DNA of 64,000 nt from Shimia sp. CNT1-13L.2 (GCF_024331145.1 NZ_JANDJO010000003.1:372001-436000); one strand, 5' to 3'. Shown: positions 49,057 through 58,388, counted from the first letter of the stretch. Numbers and translations: made by a program. The notes: a model not told the origin generated them from the sequence alone.

Positions 49057-50145
49057 ATGCAGTCTAGAAGGACATTGGATCGGCTGCCTCAGTGGATACC
49101 GCAGGATGTTCTCCGGTATCTGGAGCATACTGAAACGGGTGTCTCCATCCGGTCCTTGGCGCGCCGCTCGGCCGCGCATCCCTCTACGATTTCAAGGCAG
49201 ATCAGGCGTCTGGAATGCCGCCGGGACGATCCCTTGGTGGATGCCATGCTGATGCGTCTGGCAAACGGTTTGTACTTCCGCGTTGATAGTTCAGCCCGCG
49301 AGGAGATCCAGACCATGCACCATGCCGATACAGACACTTTCCTTCCGAATTCCACGACCTTCGATGCCGAGGCCCAGCGCGTGTTGCGCCGTCTTTGCGA
49401 AACGGGGGCCGTGTTGGCCGTGGCGGCCGACATGGACAAAGCGGTGGTGGTTCGTGAAACCGGCGAAGCCCAGACACGAACGGCCGTTGTCGCGCGCGAC
49501 ATTGTCGAGGCGCTGGCCCTGAAAGAATGGATCACATGCCCTTCGCCTGGTCGAATTTCCCGTTATATCATAACCTCTTGCGGGCGATCTGCCCTGAACC
49601 GGATGATGGCGGAGGCCGAAAGCAAGGCCGTTGGGTTTGCCGAGGCGCAGGCCGTCTTTGATGGTGCACCGGACCTTGCGATGGGGGAAGTGATCGCGCA
49701 GCGGTTCTCCGCCGCGGACTCACCGCTGGCCGCTCTTGCAAGGCGACGGGATCGGGATGGCTCTCCCTTCCTGAATGACGCACAGGTGGCGGCAGGTGAG
49801 CGCCTGCGCGAGGATTTCGAACTGGCGCAACTCGATGCCGAAACCGCGCTGGACTGGTACCAGATCCTGACCGATCACGAGACCCTGAAACAGGCAGAGC
49901 CTACACGCACTGCAACCATACCGGGGCAGGCAAGTCAGCGTGTTGTCGGGGCACTGCAAGAGTTGGGGACGGGGCTTGCGGATGTGACGCTCAGATGCTG
50001 CTGTTTTCTTGAGGGTCTGGAGAGCACCGAGAAGCGTTTGGGCTGGTCTGCGCGCTCCGGCAAGATCGTTCTGCGCATCGCGCTGACGCGGTTGAGTGAA
50101 TATTATCGTTCACAAGCAGGGCAGGCAGGGCATATGATCGGGTAG
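49057..50145 (+). CDS. DUF6456 domain protein with N-terminal helix-turn-helix
   Basis: 362 residues from the ATG at 49057. The N-terminus LPQWIPQDVLRYLEHTETGVSIRSLARRSAAHPSTISRQIRRLECRRDDPLVD is a helix-turn-helix segment. The C-terminal ~150 residues (PFLNDAQVAAGERLREDFELAQL ... RCCCFLEGLESTEKRLGWSARSGKIVLRIALTRLSEYY) form the DUF6456 domain, which resembles phage-derived replication or packaging-associated HTH proteins. A GTG at 48988 is possible but adds residues with no support. Function unknown; it looks like a DNA-binding regulator. Confidence 0.78.
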   Translation: MQSRRTLDRLPQWIPQDVLRYLEHTETGVSIRSLARRSAAHPSTISRQIRRLECRRDDPLVDAMLMRLANGLYFRVDSSAREEIQTMHHADTDTFLPNSTTFDAEAQRVLRRLCETGAVLAVAADMDKAVVVRETGEAQTRTAVVARDIVEALALKEWITCPSPGRISRYIITSCGRSALNRMMAEAESKAVGFAEAQAVFDGAPDLAMGEVIAQRFSAADSPLAALARRRDRDGSPFLNDAQVAAGERLREDFELAQLDAETALDWYQILTDHETLKQAEPTRTATIPGQASQRVVGALQELGTGLADVTLRCCCFLEGLESTEKRLGWSARSGKIVLRIALTRLSEYYRSQAGQAGHMIG

Positions 50146-50250
50146 GACCCTCCTTGGGTTTATCGCTTGAAGTTTTGAGCCAACAGCGAGCGAAGGGGCG
50201 GCGCACATCTGTTGCGCCGCCCAACACATTCTCCGCTTTGCGTTGCTGCA

Positions 50251-50285
50251 AAAAGAAACGGTCCGTGCATGAGGCACGGACCGTT
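50251..50285 (-). terminator. Strong Rho-independent terminator of the peroxiredoxin gene
   Basis: A 12-bp perfect stem, AACGGTCCGTGC (50257-50268) with GCACGGACCGTT (50274-50285); the A-rich flank on the left gives a minus-strand T-tract. It lies 25 bases beyond the stop. Confidence 0.85.
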
Positions 50286-50309
50286 CAAACTTTCCGGATG
50301 TCGCAAGAC

Positions 50310-50855
50310 TTATGCGACGTCTGCCTTGGCCGCTTTCAGGTGGTCCATCAGGTTTTCCGGCGAGGAGACACCATAGGGGTCTTCACCGTGGTTGTCTTCC
50401 AGGCCGGGCTCTTCGAACCATGCTTCAACAACGCCGTTGTTGACGATGGCGGCATAGCGCCACGAACGTGCACCAAAGCCCAGGTTGTCCTTGGCGACCA
50501 GCATGCCGATCTTGCGGGTGAATTCGCCCGAACCGTCCGGGATGACCTTGACGTTTTCGAGGTTCTGCGACTCGGCCCATTTGTTCATCACGAAGCTGTC
50601 GTTGACCGACATGCAGTAGATTTCGTCGATGCCCAGCTCAGCGAATTCGCCGGCCATTTTTTCAAAGCCCGGCAGTTGGTAGGTCGAGCAGGTGGGGGTG
50701 AAGGCGCCCGGCAGCGAGAACAGGATAACGCGCTTGCCAGCAAAGTAATCGTCCGAGGTCATGTCCTGCCAACGGAAGGGGTTGGGGCCGCCAACGGCTT
50801 CGTCGCGAACACGGGTTTTGAAGGTCACTGCGGGGACTTTTACGCCTGTATGCAT
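50310..50855 (-). CDS. Peroxiredoxin, Prx5 type
   Basis: Thiol peroxidase that reduces peroxides. 181 residues. Peroxidatic cysteine C56 in the motif LPGAFTPTCSTYQLPGF, and the Prx5 hallmark IYCMSVNDSFVMNKWAES and GFGARSWRYAAIVNNGVVE. No C-terminal glutaredoxin domain is present. The ATG at 50855 is preferred: AGGAA lies eight bases upstream, while the alternative at 50870 lacks a site. It stands alone, with its own terminator. Confidence 0.93.
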   Translation of the reverse strand: MHTGVKVPAVTFKTRVRDEAVGGPNPFRWQDMTSDDYFAGKRVILFSLPGAFTPTCSTYQLPGFEKMAGEFAELGIDEIYCMSVNDSFVMNKWAESQNLENVKVIPDGSGEFTRKIGMLVAKDNLGFGARSWRYAAIVNNGVVEAWFEEPGLEDNHGEDPYGVSSPENLMDHLKAAKADVA

Positions 50856-51081
50856 CGGGGGATTCCTCATGAGAAGATTGCAATCGCGGGGTGTTTAAAA
50901 CGATTCTAATTTCGGTGCAATCCGCCTTGCGGCCGAGGTGACGACTTTCCGCATGGTCGTTGTGTGGGCGGTGGACAGCGGGCTCATTAAACAGTTAAGA
51001 AGATGCATATTTACGCAGGCCGCTCACCAAGAGCCGGTTCAAATTAACTTTTTGTAAACCACGTTTTCTTAAGGAATTCTT

Positions 51082-52620
51082 ATGCCTACAATCGTTTCGT
51101 CTTCCAGTAATACATTTTCAATCAACTACCATATCTCGTATGACACGCTTTTGGTTGCACGCACGGCGAACGTCATCGTGTCGACGACGGGGCTCCCCGC
51201 GATCAATGCCGCATCAGGCAATGATGGCCGCATTATCATCGTTGAGGGTCTTATCGTGTCTTCACGATACTATGGGATCGAATTGGGCGACATCACCGAT
51301 CCGAGCCTTGCGGTGGATAACACTGTCATTGTCACCCAAGACGGCAGCGTGACATCAGAGCTCACGGGCATCTCGGTTTATGCGGAAGATTCCGATATCA
51401 GCGTGCAAGGCAGCGTCTATTCCACTAGCTTCTATGGTGTCAGTCTGGGTGGCGATGGGTCTCGCCTGACGAACACCGGCACGATCGAGGGGTACGAGGG
51501 GGTCAGAATTTCCCAGACCGCCGACGTGATGAACCGCGGGTTTGTGACAGGTTCGAATGCCGGTCTCGGACTGGGCGGGTCTTCGGACAACTCCAACATT
51601 GCAAACGAAGGCACAATTTCTTCGGCATCCAAGGGGATCAGTAATTACGGAAAGAATGTCAGTGTCCTCAACACAGGGGACATTCTGGCAGGTGTGACCG
51701 GCGTTCAGAGCGATGCCAGTGGATTCGAATTGGTCAATGCCGGGAAAATCCTTGGGGAAAGCAGTGGCGTTCAACTGTCGGGTGACGACAATTACCTCGC
51801 CAATTCCGGCACGATCGAGGCCGGGACAACGGCGATAAACCATGTATCGGGACTTGGGCTGGAGGTGAAAAACACCGGCACGGTCATTGGTAACGACTGG
51901 GCGTTTTACGGGATTTCGAGCGAAGATATTGTCCTGCGAAACCTTGGTGACATGATCGGGGACGTGCGCACCGGGGACGGTGCCGATCTCCTTCGCAATG
52001 CCGGGGACATTTCGGGGAACGTGTTTCTGGTGTCGGGCAACGACATCTACCGTGGCGGCCTTGGTTCGGTGGATGGAAAAGTCGATGGCGGCAAGGGCAA
52101 CGACACCCTGTATGGCGGCAGGTCCAATGATGATCTGATGGGGGCAGAGGGAAGCGATAGTCTTTTTGGTAAAGGCGGCGAGGATACTCTGAACGGCGGT
52201 ATCGGCACCGACCTGCTCAATGGCGGTAAAGGACAGGATCATTTGTTGGGAGGAGGGCAGGCCGACGACATCTACGGCGGCATGGGAGATGACACGCTCT
52301 ATGGCGGAGGCGGTGCCGACCTGCTTGCCGGCGGACGCGGTGATGACGTGCTGAGCGGTGGGGCTGGCGCCGACATCTTTGTGTTCAACCGCGACGCTGG
52401 CAATGACCTCATCGCTGACTTCACCAATGGTCAGGACCGGATCGACTTGAGCAGCTTTGGCATCGAAGTCGCCAACTTTCCTGCCGATCTGCTTGCCGCA
52501 GCCTCCGATCTCAAATCCGACTTCACCCTGATCGACCTTTCGATGCTCGGAGGGGATGGGGCGATCATCATCAAGGGGCTGGATTTCTCTTTGCTTGGGG
52601 CCAGCGACTTCATTCTCTGA
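51082..52620 (+). CDS. RTX calcium-binding secreted protein with beta-helix N-terminal region
   Basis: 512 residues. There is no N-terminal signal peptide, as expected for type I secretion. Residues ~20-330 show irregular short repeats of the N-x-G-x-I type (LTNTGTIEGYEG, IANEGTISSASKG, LVNAGKILGESSG, LANSGTIEAGT), suggesting a right-handed beta-helix. Residues ~335-435 hold about ten glycine-aspartate nonapeptides (GGKGNDTLYGG, GGEDTLNGG, GMGDDTLYGG, GRGDDVLSGG) that bind calcium. The C-terminal ~70 residues should hold the secretion signal. No secretion genes are adjacent. AAGGAA precedes the ATG. The role could be adhesion or biofilm. Confidence 0.87.
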   Translation: MPTIVSSSSNTFSINYHISYDTLLVARTANVIVSTTGLPAINAASGNDGRIIIVEGLIVSSRYYGIELGDITDPSLAVDNTVIVTQDGSVTSELTGISVYAEDSDISVQGSVYSTSFYGVSLGGDGSRLTNTGTIEGYEGVRISQTADVMNRGFVTGSNAGLGLGGSSDNSNIANEGTISSASKGISNYGKNVSVLNTGDILAGVTGVQSDASGFELVNAGKILGESSGVQLSGDDNYLANSGTIEAGTTAINHVSGLGLEVKNTGTVIGNDWAFYGISSEDIVLRNLGDMIGDVRTGDGADLLRNAGDISGNVFLVSGNDIYRGGLGSVDGKVDGGKGNDTLYGGRSNDDLMGAEGSDSLFGKGGEDTLNGGIGTDLLNGGKGQDHLLGGGQADDIYGGMGDDTLYGGGGADLLAGGRGDDVLSGGAGADIFVFNRDAGNDLIADFTNGQDRIDLSSFGIEVANFPADLLAAASDLKSDFTLIDLSMLGGDGAIIIKGLDFSLLGASDFIL

Positions 52621-52726
52621 CACCCTGCCAGAGGCACGGTCATAGCGGCTATGCGTCTCTGGCCCTTCCTGTACGGTCAGGCTATGCTAAAGGAAACGGA
52701 AGCAATGTTGACCGAAGGGAAAGCCC

Positions 52727-53677
52727 GTGCGTGATCTGAAAATCCCCGAACAGCGCCATCCTGAAAAAGCGCATCGTCCGGATAACGCCCAGCCCAAGAA
52801 ACCCAAGTGGATTCGGGTCAAGGCACCAACCGGCGAAGGGTATAACGCAACGCGCCGGATCATGCGGGACAACAAGCTGGCCACTGTCTGTGAAGAGGCG
52901 GCCTGTCCAAACGCCGGCGAATGTTGGAGCCAGGGTCACGCCACCATGATGATCATGGGTGAGATTTGTACACGCGGCTGCACCTTCTGCAATATCGCAA
53001 CCGGAAAGCCGGACGAGCTGGACCAGTTCGAGCCGGGCCGCGTGGCCCATGCGGTTCAAAAACTTGATCTCAACCACGTGGTGATCACCTCTGTGGATCG
53101 CGATGACCTCAAGGATGGGGGTGCAGATCACTTTGCCCAGACCATCCGCGCCATTCGCCACCGTAGCCCCAAGACCACCATCGAAATCCTGACGCCGGAT
53201 TTCCTCAAGTGTGATCCTTCGGTTCTCGAAATCGTGGTCGAGGCCAAACCGGACGTGTTCAACCACAACCTTGAAACCGTTCCGGGCCTCTATCCCACCG
53301 TGCGCCCCGGTGCACGGTATTTCCATTCCCTTCGCCTCTTGCAGCGCGTCAAGGAAATGGACCCGTCGATCTTTACCAAGTCGGGTATCATGGTTGGCCT
53401 GGGCGAGGACAAGCAATCGGTTGGGCAGGTCATGGACGACATGCGCGCCGCCGACATCGATTTCCTGACCATCGGCCAGTACCTTCAGCCGACCCCGAAA
53501 CACCACCGCGTCGATCGCTTTGTGACGCCCGAGGAATTCAAGGCCTATGAAACTGCGGCCTTTGGCAAGGGGTTCCTGATGGTCTCCTCGACGCCGCTGA
53601 CCCGCTCGTCCTACCACGCAGGCGACGATTTCGCGAAACTTCGCGAGGCGCGCAACGAAAAGCTGGGTCAGGCCTGA
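52727..53677 (+). CDS. lipA: Lipoyl synthase
   Basis: Radical SAM enzyme that inserts two sulfurs into octanoyl-protein to make lipoate. 316 residues. Auxiliary cluster cysteines C55, C60, C66 in [12 protein letters not shown]; radical-SAM cluster cysteines C81, C85, C88 in CTRGCTFCN; the essential serine motif RSSYHAGDD near the C-terminus. The start is a GTG with GAAGGGAAAG just upstream. It is convergent with the small membrane protein gene 15 bases away. Confidence 0.97.
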   Translation: MRDLKIPEQRHPEKAHRPDNAQPKKPKWIRVKAPTGEGYNATRRIMRDNKLATVCEEAACPNAGECWSQGHATMMIMGEICTRGCTFCNIATGKPDELDQFEPGRVAHAVQKLDLNHVVITSVDRDDLKDGGADHFAQTIRAIRHRSPKTTIEILTPDFLKCDPSVLEIVVEAKPDVFNHNLETVPGLYPTVRPGARYFHSLRLLQRVKEMDPSIFTKSGIMVGLGEDKQSVGQVMDDMRAADIDFLTIGQYLQPTPKHHRVDRFVTPEEFKAYETAAFGKGFLMVSSTPLTRSSYHAGDDFAKLREARNEKLGQA

Positions 53678-53692
53678 TTTGGCGGGGCGCGT

Positions 53693-53860
53693 TTAGCGCC
53701 CCATCTTGTTGACGGTGGCCCAGGCGGGCCAGCCGATCCATTTCTCTACCGCCACCAGCGCCAGACACAGCGCAATCACCACGAACACGAGGATAACCCG
53801 CTTTTCCGAAGGTGGGTTGCGTGCCCATCGGGCCATGCGCATGAGGTGGCGCAGGTTCAT
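53693..53860 (-). CDS. Small membrane protein, 55 residues, coupled to hpt
   Basis: Encodes [20 protein letters not shown], one hydrophobic helix ([17 protein letters not shown]), then [17 protein letters not shown] to the stop. The ATG at 53860 overlaps the hpt TGA, so it is translated after hpt. The basic N-terminus and short C-tail indicate a single-pass inner-membrane protein. No function recognised. It was absent from longer-ORF lists because of its size. Confidence 0.7.
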   Translation of the reverse strand: MNLRHLMRMARWARNPPSEKRVILVFVVIALCLALVAVEKWIGWPAWATVNKMGR

Positions 53861-54396
53861 TCGGTAAAGCGCACTTTGCCGATAAAGGGCAGGTTTCGGT
53901 TGCGTTGGGCAAAATCGATCCCATAGCCGACCACGAATTCATCCGGGATCGAGAACCCGATCCAATCGGCCTTGATGTCCGCCTCGCGCCGCGACGGTTT
54001 ATCCAAAAGCGCAATGGTGCGCAGCTTGGCAGGATTGCGCGACTTCAGAAGGTGCAGCACGTGGGTCAGCGTGTGGCCTGTGTCGACGATGTCTTCCACC
54101 ACCAGCACATCGCGGCCTTCGATCTCGCCGCGCAGGTCCTTGAGGATTCGCACCTCGCGACTTGATTCCATCGCGTTGCCATAAGACGAGGCCTCGAGGA
54201 AATCCACCTCGACCGGCAGGTCCAGCTCGCGCACCAGATCGGCGATGAACACGAATGACCCGCGCAAAAGCCCAACAACCACGAGTTTGTCGGTCTCCTT
54301 GTATTCCTGGGCAATTTCCCCGCACAGCTCTTCAATCCGCGCTGCAATCGACTTGGCCGAGATCATCTGGTCGATGACATATGGACGCTCTGACAT
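53857..54396 (-). CDS. hpt: Hypoxanthine phosphoribosyltransferase
   Basis: Salvages hypoxanthine and guanine with PRPP to form IMP and GMP. 179 residues, normal length. The PRPP-binding motif [18 protein letters not shown] is at residues ~96-113, with [21 protein letters not shown] and the [21 protein letters not shown]-terminal motif. AAGGGGG lies just before the ATG at 54396; the very long frame upstream is antisense to the COQ10-like gene and is rejected. Its stop overlaps the small membrane protein start. Confidence 0.95.
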   Translation of the reverse strand: MSERPYVIDQMISAKSIAARIEELCGEIAQEYKETDKLVVVGLLRGSFVFIADLVRELDLPVEVDFLEASSYGNAMESSREVRILKDLRGEIEGRDVLVVEDIVDTGHTLTHVLHLLKSRNPAKLRTIALLDKPSRREADIKADWIGFSIPDEFVVGYGIDFAQRNRNLPFIGKVRFTE

Positions 54397-54465
54397 AAGA
54401 CCCCCTTGATTTTCCGGCCCGAGCATACGAAATGAGCCGCCACTGTCACGTGAAAATGGGGCGAC

Positions 54466-54915
54466 ATGCCGACCCACTCTGAAACCCGCACCCTGCCTTA
54501 TACCGCCCAGCAGATGTATGATCTGGTGGGGGATGTGGCCTCCTATCCGAAATTCCTGCCGTGGTGCGCCGCGTCGCGCATTCGCAGTGTCACGGATGAA
54601 GGCGACGCCAAGGTGATGCTGGCCGATCTGGTGATCTCTTTCAAAGTCTTCCGCGAGCGTTTCGGAAGCCGCGTCACCCTGAAGGACGCCGAAAAGAGCA
54701 TCATCACCGAGTACCTCGACGGGCCGTTCAAATACCTCAAGTCGACGTGGGATTTCACAGATGTCGAAGGCGGCTGTGACGTTTCCTTCTATGTTGATTT
54801 CGAATTCAAGAGCGCGATCCTTCAGGGTGTGATCGGGGTTGTCTTTAACGAGGCCATGCACCGGATCGTGCGGGCCTTCGAACAACGCGCGGCGGCCCTT
54901 TACGGTCCTGCCTGA
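54466..54915 (+). CDS. COQ10/RatA-family START-like protein
   Basis: 149-residue START-fold protein (SRPBCC superfamily), related to mitochondrial COQ10, which binds ubiquinone, and to E. coli RatA. Features: [30 protein letters not shown] at the N-terminus, [25 protein letters not shown] in the middle, and [33 protein letters not shown] at the C-terminus. The probable role is ubiquinone handling in respiration. Divergent from hpt by 69 bases. Confidence 0.88.
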   Translation: MPTHSETRTLPYTAQQMYDLVGDVASYPKFLPWCAASRIRSVTDEGDAKVMLADLVISFKVFRERFGSRVTLKDAEKSIITEYLDGPFKYLKSTWDFTDVEGGCDVSFYVDFEFKSAILQGVIGVVFNEAMHRIVRAFEQRAAALYGPA

Positions 54916-54952
54916 CACGCTAAGGTGGCCTCTGACCGACCGGAGGCCATCC

Positions 54953-56245
54953 ATGATCACCCAATCCCTCGCCGATTTTATCGCCAACCCGCCCGAGGCA
55001 CCCCATGCCACGCGGCATATGATGGCCTTGTCGCTTCTTGACTGGGTGGCCTGTGGCATGGCCGGAGCCGGTGAGCCCGTGTCGCGGATTACAAGGGACA
55101 TGGTGTCCGAAGAAGGTGGCGCGGCGCAGGCCCATATGTTCGGCGCATCCGGCAAGGTGCCTGCACGGGCGGCGGCGCTTGTGAATGGCGCCACATCCCA
55201 CGCGCTTGATTATGACGACACGCATTTTGCCCATATCGGTCACCCGTCGGTGGCCGTGCTTCCTGCGGCGCTGGCCCTGGCGGAAAAGCTGGGGGCATCA
55301 GGAGAGGATTTTCTGCGATCCGCGCTTATCGGTGTCGAAACCTCGGTCCGCGTCGGCGTCTGGCTTGGGCGTGACCACTATCAGACTGGATTTCACCAGA
55401 CAGGAACCGCAGGGGCCTTTGGCGCGGCAGCGGCGGCGGCGCATCTGCTGGGGTTCGATGCCGCCAAGGTGGCCGCCACGCTGGGCCTGACGGCGACGCG
55501 GGCCTCTGGTCTGAAGTCGCAGTTCGGGACGATGGGCAAGCCCTATAACGCTGGCCTTGCGGCGGAGAGTGGGGTCGAGGCGGCCTTGCTGGTCGCCAAG
55601 GGGTTCGAACCCAATCCTATGGCACTGGAAGCTGCACAGGGGTTTGGGCCCACCCACGCCGGACAGGCTCTTGAAGGCGCGCTGGACGGGTTGGGCGAGG
55701 ACTGGCTGTTCGACAGCATCAGCCACAAGTTCCACGCCTGCTGCCACGGTCTGCACGCCACCCTCGAAGCTCTGGCGGGCATGAACCGGCCCGCGCCAGA
55801 GGATGTTGAAAGGGTTGCGATCACCACGCACCCGCGCTGGATGACCGTCTGCAATCAGCCGGACCCGACCACAGGGCTTGGGGCCAAGTTCTCGTATCGG
55901 ATGGTTGTGGCGATGTCGCTGACTGGCCATTCCACGGCAGCCCTCGACAGCTATTCCGATACCCTTTGCGCCGATCCGGCGCTGGTGGCCCTGCGCCAGC
56001 GGGTTGAGGTCACGCCGGATGAGGACGTTTCGGAAACCGAAGCGCGGTTGCGCCTTACCCTGAAGGACGGAACCGTTCTGACCGCAGCGCACGACCTGAA
56101 TGCGCCCATGGCCATGTCAGATCGCGAAGCGCGGTTGAAAGGCAAGGCGGCGGCTCTGATCGGCCCCGAGACCGCGCAGGCGCTTTGGGGGATCATCGAA
56201 GTCGGGGCCAATCCTAAAGAGATCGGCAGCTTCATCGCTGGCTGA
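54953..56245 (+). CDS. MmgE/PrpD-family protein
   Basis: 430-residue member of the 2-methylcitrate dehydratase/cis-aconitate decarboxylase superfamily. Signatures: [50 protein letters not shown] (the active-site histidine/aspartate block), [41 protein letters not shown], and [14 protein letters not shown]. The substrate is not determinable, as the family also includes other dehydratases and decarboxylases. No prpB or prpC is adjacent. GGAGG precedes the ATG at 54953, 37 bases after the COQ10-like gene. Confidence 0.88.
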   Translation: MITQSLADFIANPPEAPHATRHMMALSLLDWVACGMAGAGEPVSRITRDMVSEEGGAAQAHMFGASGKVPARAAALVNGATSHALDYDDTHFAHIGHPSVAVLPAALALAEKLGASGEDFLRSALIGVETSVRVGVWLGRDHYQTGFHQTGTAGAFGAAAAAAHLLGFDAAKVAATLGLTATRASGLKSQFGTMGKPYNAGLAAESGVEAALLVAKGFEPNPMALEAAQGFGPTHAGQALEGALDGLGEDWLFDSISHKFHACCHGLHATLEALAGMNRPAPEDVERVAITTHPRWMTVCNQPDPTTGLGAKFSYRMVVAMSLTGHSTAALDSYSDTLCADPALVALRQRVEVTPDEDVSETEARLRLTLKDGTVLTAAHDLNAPMAMSDREARLKGKAAALIGPETAQALWGIIEVGANPKEIGSFIAG

Positions 56246-56255
56246 GGCAAAGCAA

Positions 56256-56284
56256 AAAGGGCGGCCCAATCAAGGCCGCCCTTT
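56256..56284. terminator. Bidirectional Rho-independent terminator between MmgE/PrpD and amtB
   Basis: AAAGGGCGGCC (56256-56266) pairs perfectly with GGCCGCCCTTT (56274-56284) across a seven-base loop. A-run on one side and T-run on the other suit both convergent genes. Confidence 0.85.
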
Positions 56285-56308
56285 CACGTTCCGGAGTGGA
56301 TTTGGAAC

Positions 56309-57490
56309 TTATGAATTCATGTCGTAGGCGCGTTCGCCATGGACGCTTAGGTCAAGGCCGTTGACCTCGGTTTCAGCGTCGACGCGCAGCGGTGTGATCA
56401 GGCCCACGACCTTCACGAGGACAACCGAAACCACCAGCGTGAAGATGCCGACAACGGCCAGCCCGCCCAGCTGTGCCGCCCAGGAACCAGCACCGAAGAC
56501 GGCGATCATGATGGTGCCGAAGATGCCGCCAACACCGTGGACGGCGAAGACGTCCAGTGTGTCGTCGATCTTGAGCATGTTGCGCACGACATTCACGGCT
56601 TCCTGACACAGGACACCGGCAACCGCACCGATGATCAGGGCTTCGATCGGGCCGACAAAACCGGATGCAGGGGTGATCGAGGCGAGGCCCGCGATGGTAC
56701 CGGTCACCAGGCCAACCAGCGAGGCCTTGCCGTATTTGATCTTTTCCCAAAGCGCCCAGGTCAGCGATGCTGTGGCCGCAGAGATGTGGGTCACGGTCAG
56801 GGCCATTGCGGCGCCACCGTCAGCGGCAAGCTGCGAGCCGCCGTTGAAGCCGAACCAGCCAACCCAGAGCATCGCGGCACCGATCATCACCATCCACGGC
56901 GCGTGCGGCGGGGTGGTGCGGTTCTTGCGCGGACCAAGGAAGACAGCGATCACGAGGGCCGCGATACCTGCGGTTTCGTGCACCACGATACCACCGGCAA
57001 AGTCCTTGACGCCAACTTCGCCAAACAGGCCGCCGTCAGCCAGCATGCCGCCACCCCAGATCCAGTGGACCACCGGCGCATAGCACAAGAGCATCCACAG
57101 GCCCGAGAACAGAAGCACGAAACCAAAGCCGATACGTTCGACATAGGCACCGACGATCAGGGCAGGGGTGATGATCGCAAAGGTCATCTGGAAGGCAAAG
57201 AACAGAACCTCGGGCAGGGTGCCGGACAGGCTGTCCGCGTCAACGCTCGCAAGGAAGGCCTTGCCCAAACCGCCCCAGAGACCACCCTCGCCAGATCCGA
57301 AGGCGATGGAATAGCCGACGGCCAGCCACAGGACGCTCATCAGGCAGGCGATGGCGTAGGTTTGCATGAAGACGCTGAGGACGTTGCGCGCGCGTACAAG
57401 GCCACCGTAGAACAGCGCCAGACCGGGCAATGTCATGAACAGGACCAGGGCAGTTGCCACGATGATCCAGGCGGTATCCGCTCCGTTCAT
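56309..57490 (-). CDS. amtB: Ammonium transporter
   Basis: Trimeric inner-membrane channel that takes up ammonium. 393 residues from the ATG at 57490. The N-terminus NGADTAWIIVATALVLFMTLPGLALFYGGLVR is the typical first helix. Motifs include the FAFQMTFAIITPALIVGAYVER gate, DFAGGIVVHETAGIAALV, HAPWMVMIGAAMLWVGWFGFNGGS and the twin histidine helix FAVHGVGGIFGT. A glnK gene is not adjacent, unlike in many bacteria. AAGGGACA precedes the start. A palindrome resembling an NtrC site lies upstream at 57603. Confidence 0.95.
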   Translation of the reverse strand: MNGADTAWIIVATALVLFMTLPGLALFYGGLVRARNVLSVFMQTYAIACLMSVLWLAVGYSIAFGSGEGGLWGGLGKAFLASVDADSLSGTLPEVLFFAFQMTFAIITPALIVGAYVERIGFGFVLLFSGLWMLLCYAPVVHWIWGGGMLADGGLFGEVGVKDFAGGIVVHETAGIAALVIAVFLGPRKNRTTPPHAPWMVMIGAAMLWVGWFGFNGGSQLAADGGAAMALTVTHISAATASLTWALWEKIKYGKASLVGLVTGTIAGLASITPASGFVGPIEALIIGAVAGVLCQEAVNVVRNMLKIDDTLDVFAVHGVGGIFGTIMIAVFGAGSWAAQLGGLAVVGIFTLVVSVVLVKVVGLITPLRVDAETEVNGLDLSVHGERAYDMNS

Positions 57491-57602
57491 TGTCCCTTCC
57501 TTTCCGTTTGTTGCTTGTTTGGGCGTCACAAAGCGGAAGAAAAGGGCGGAAAGAAACGAGGGGGATGCGAAAAGATGCCTTTATCGTGGGCATTTTGCAA
57601 TC

Positions 57603-57619
57603 TGCACAAAAAATGCGCA
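57603..57619 (-). promoter_or_regulatory. Candidate NtrC-binding palindrome upstream of amtB
   Basis: TGCACA, five bases, TGCGCA: a 17-base near-palindrome with the size and half-site (TGCAC) of NtrC sites (TGCACC-N5-GGTGCA), about 113 bases before the amtB start. No correctly spaced sigma54 promoter was seen; the best candidate is GG-N9-GC instead of GG-N10-GC. That fits NtrC acting with sigma70 in this group. Confidence 0.4.
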
Positions 57620-57704
57620 GAAATTGGCGGGTGTCGGTTATTTTGGCGTCATCTTGCGGAAGCGGCTTTTCAGGGGGAGGGGAAGGCGATTCCGCAGCAG
57701 TTCC

Positions 57705-58388
57705 CTAAAGAACTCTGTCTGCGAGATGTTTCCAATCTTCTTCCACGCGCTGTTTGCCACGATTGTTCGTTCCCAAAGCGCCGGTATGTGCAACCGTATG
57801 GACGAGCACTCCGTCAAGTTCGAGCGGTTTCGAAATAGCGATGTCCATTGGCGGCATCTTACCCAAGCCGGCCACGCTTCCAAAATGCCGCCTTACGCCA
57901 GCCCCCAAGCAAATGACGTGCTTCGGTTTCGCGATTTCTAGAGCTGGCATCAGGAACTCGACTGCGGCTCTCCGATATTCCGCCGCCGGAATTTGTGCGG
58001 ACATGCCTCCAGATTTGACAAACGGAAAAAGGTTGGTTGCCCAAACATCCGAAAACCGTAGCTGAAGGTGGTCGTTCAATAGCCTCGACAGGTTGATGTT
58101 GGTCGGAAGCTTGGGGTCATACCCAAAGCGGGCAACGGCTTCGTTGAATGGACCTTGCAGGAAATCTTCGGATGCCCAGTCTTGTCCGAGAATGACGATG
58201 CCGCTTTCGAGGTTGTGTGCAGACTTTGACCAAGGTGAAATGTAGTCCGCCTCATAAGCCCCGTTGTGGAACTCGTGAATATTGCGATACCCCGGCCATT
58301 GGCTGGCTTGCCGTTTTCGGGCAAGCAGGAGCAGTTCTTCCTCAATCCTTTGGACCACCCGCTTTTCTCCACAACAATTGCAGTGCAT
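57705..58388 (-). CDS. Uracil-DNA glycosylase superfamily-like protein
   Basis: 227 residues from the ATG at 58388. The segment GIVILGQDWASEDF (residues ~63-76) has the position and shape of UDG motif A (GQD/GEGP type), followed by LRFSDVWATNLFPFVKSGG and AKPKHVICLGAGVRRHFG, and HTVAHTGALG near residue 200 in the place of motif B. The N-terminus has three cysteines (HCNCC). The gene overlaps the last 47 bases of cinA; the 337-codon frame above it is antisense-free but is the wrong frame of cinA. Base composition is more AT-rich than its neighbours, suggesting recent acquisition. DNA repair is inferred, not shown. Confidence 0.6.
   Translation of the reverse strand: MHCNCCGEKRVVQRIEEELLLLARKRQASQWPGYRNIHEFHNGAYEADYISPWSKSAHNLESGIVILGQDWASEDFLQGPFNEAVARFGYDPKLPTNINLSRLLNDHLQLRFSDVWATNLFPFVKSGGMSAQIPAAEYRRAAVEFLMPALEIAKPKHVICLGAGVRRHFGSVAGLGKMPPMDIAISKPLELDGVLVHTVAHTGALGTNNRGKQRVEEDWKHLADRVL

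Noticed and set aside
51044-51058. CtrA box upstream of the RTX gene as a feature
   Set aside because: TTAA-N7-TAAA has a mismatch in one half-site and no flanking match; kept only as a remark in a finding.
53857-55194. N-terminal extension of hpt to 445 residues
   Set aside because: The extra residues are antisense to the COQ10-like and MmgE genes; a good ribosome site marks the true start at 54396.
57491-57700. Sigma54 (-24/-12) promoter of amtB
   Set aside because: The best candidate has GG-N9-GC spacing instead of GG-N10-GC, and NtrC here lacks the sigma54-contact loop.
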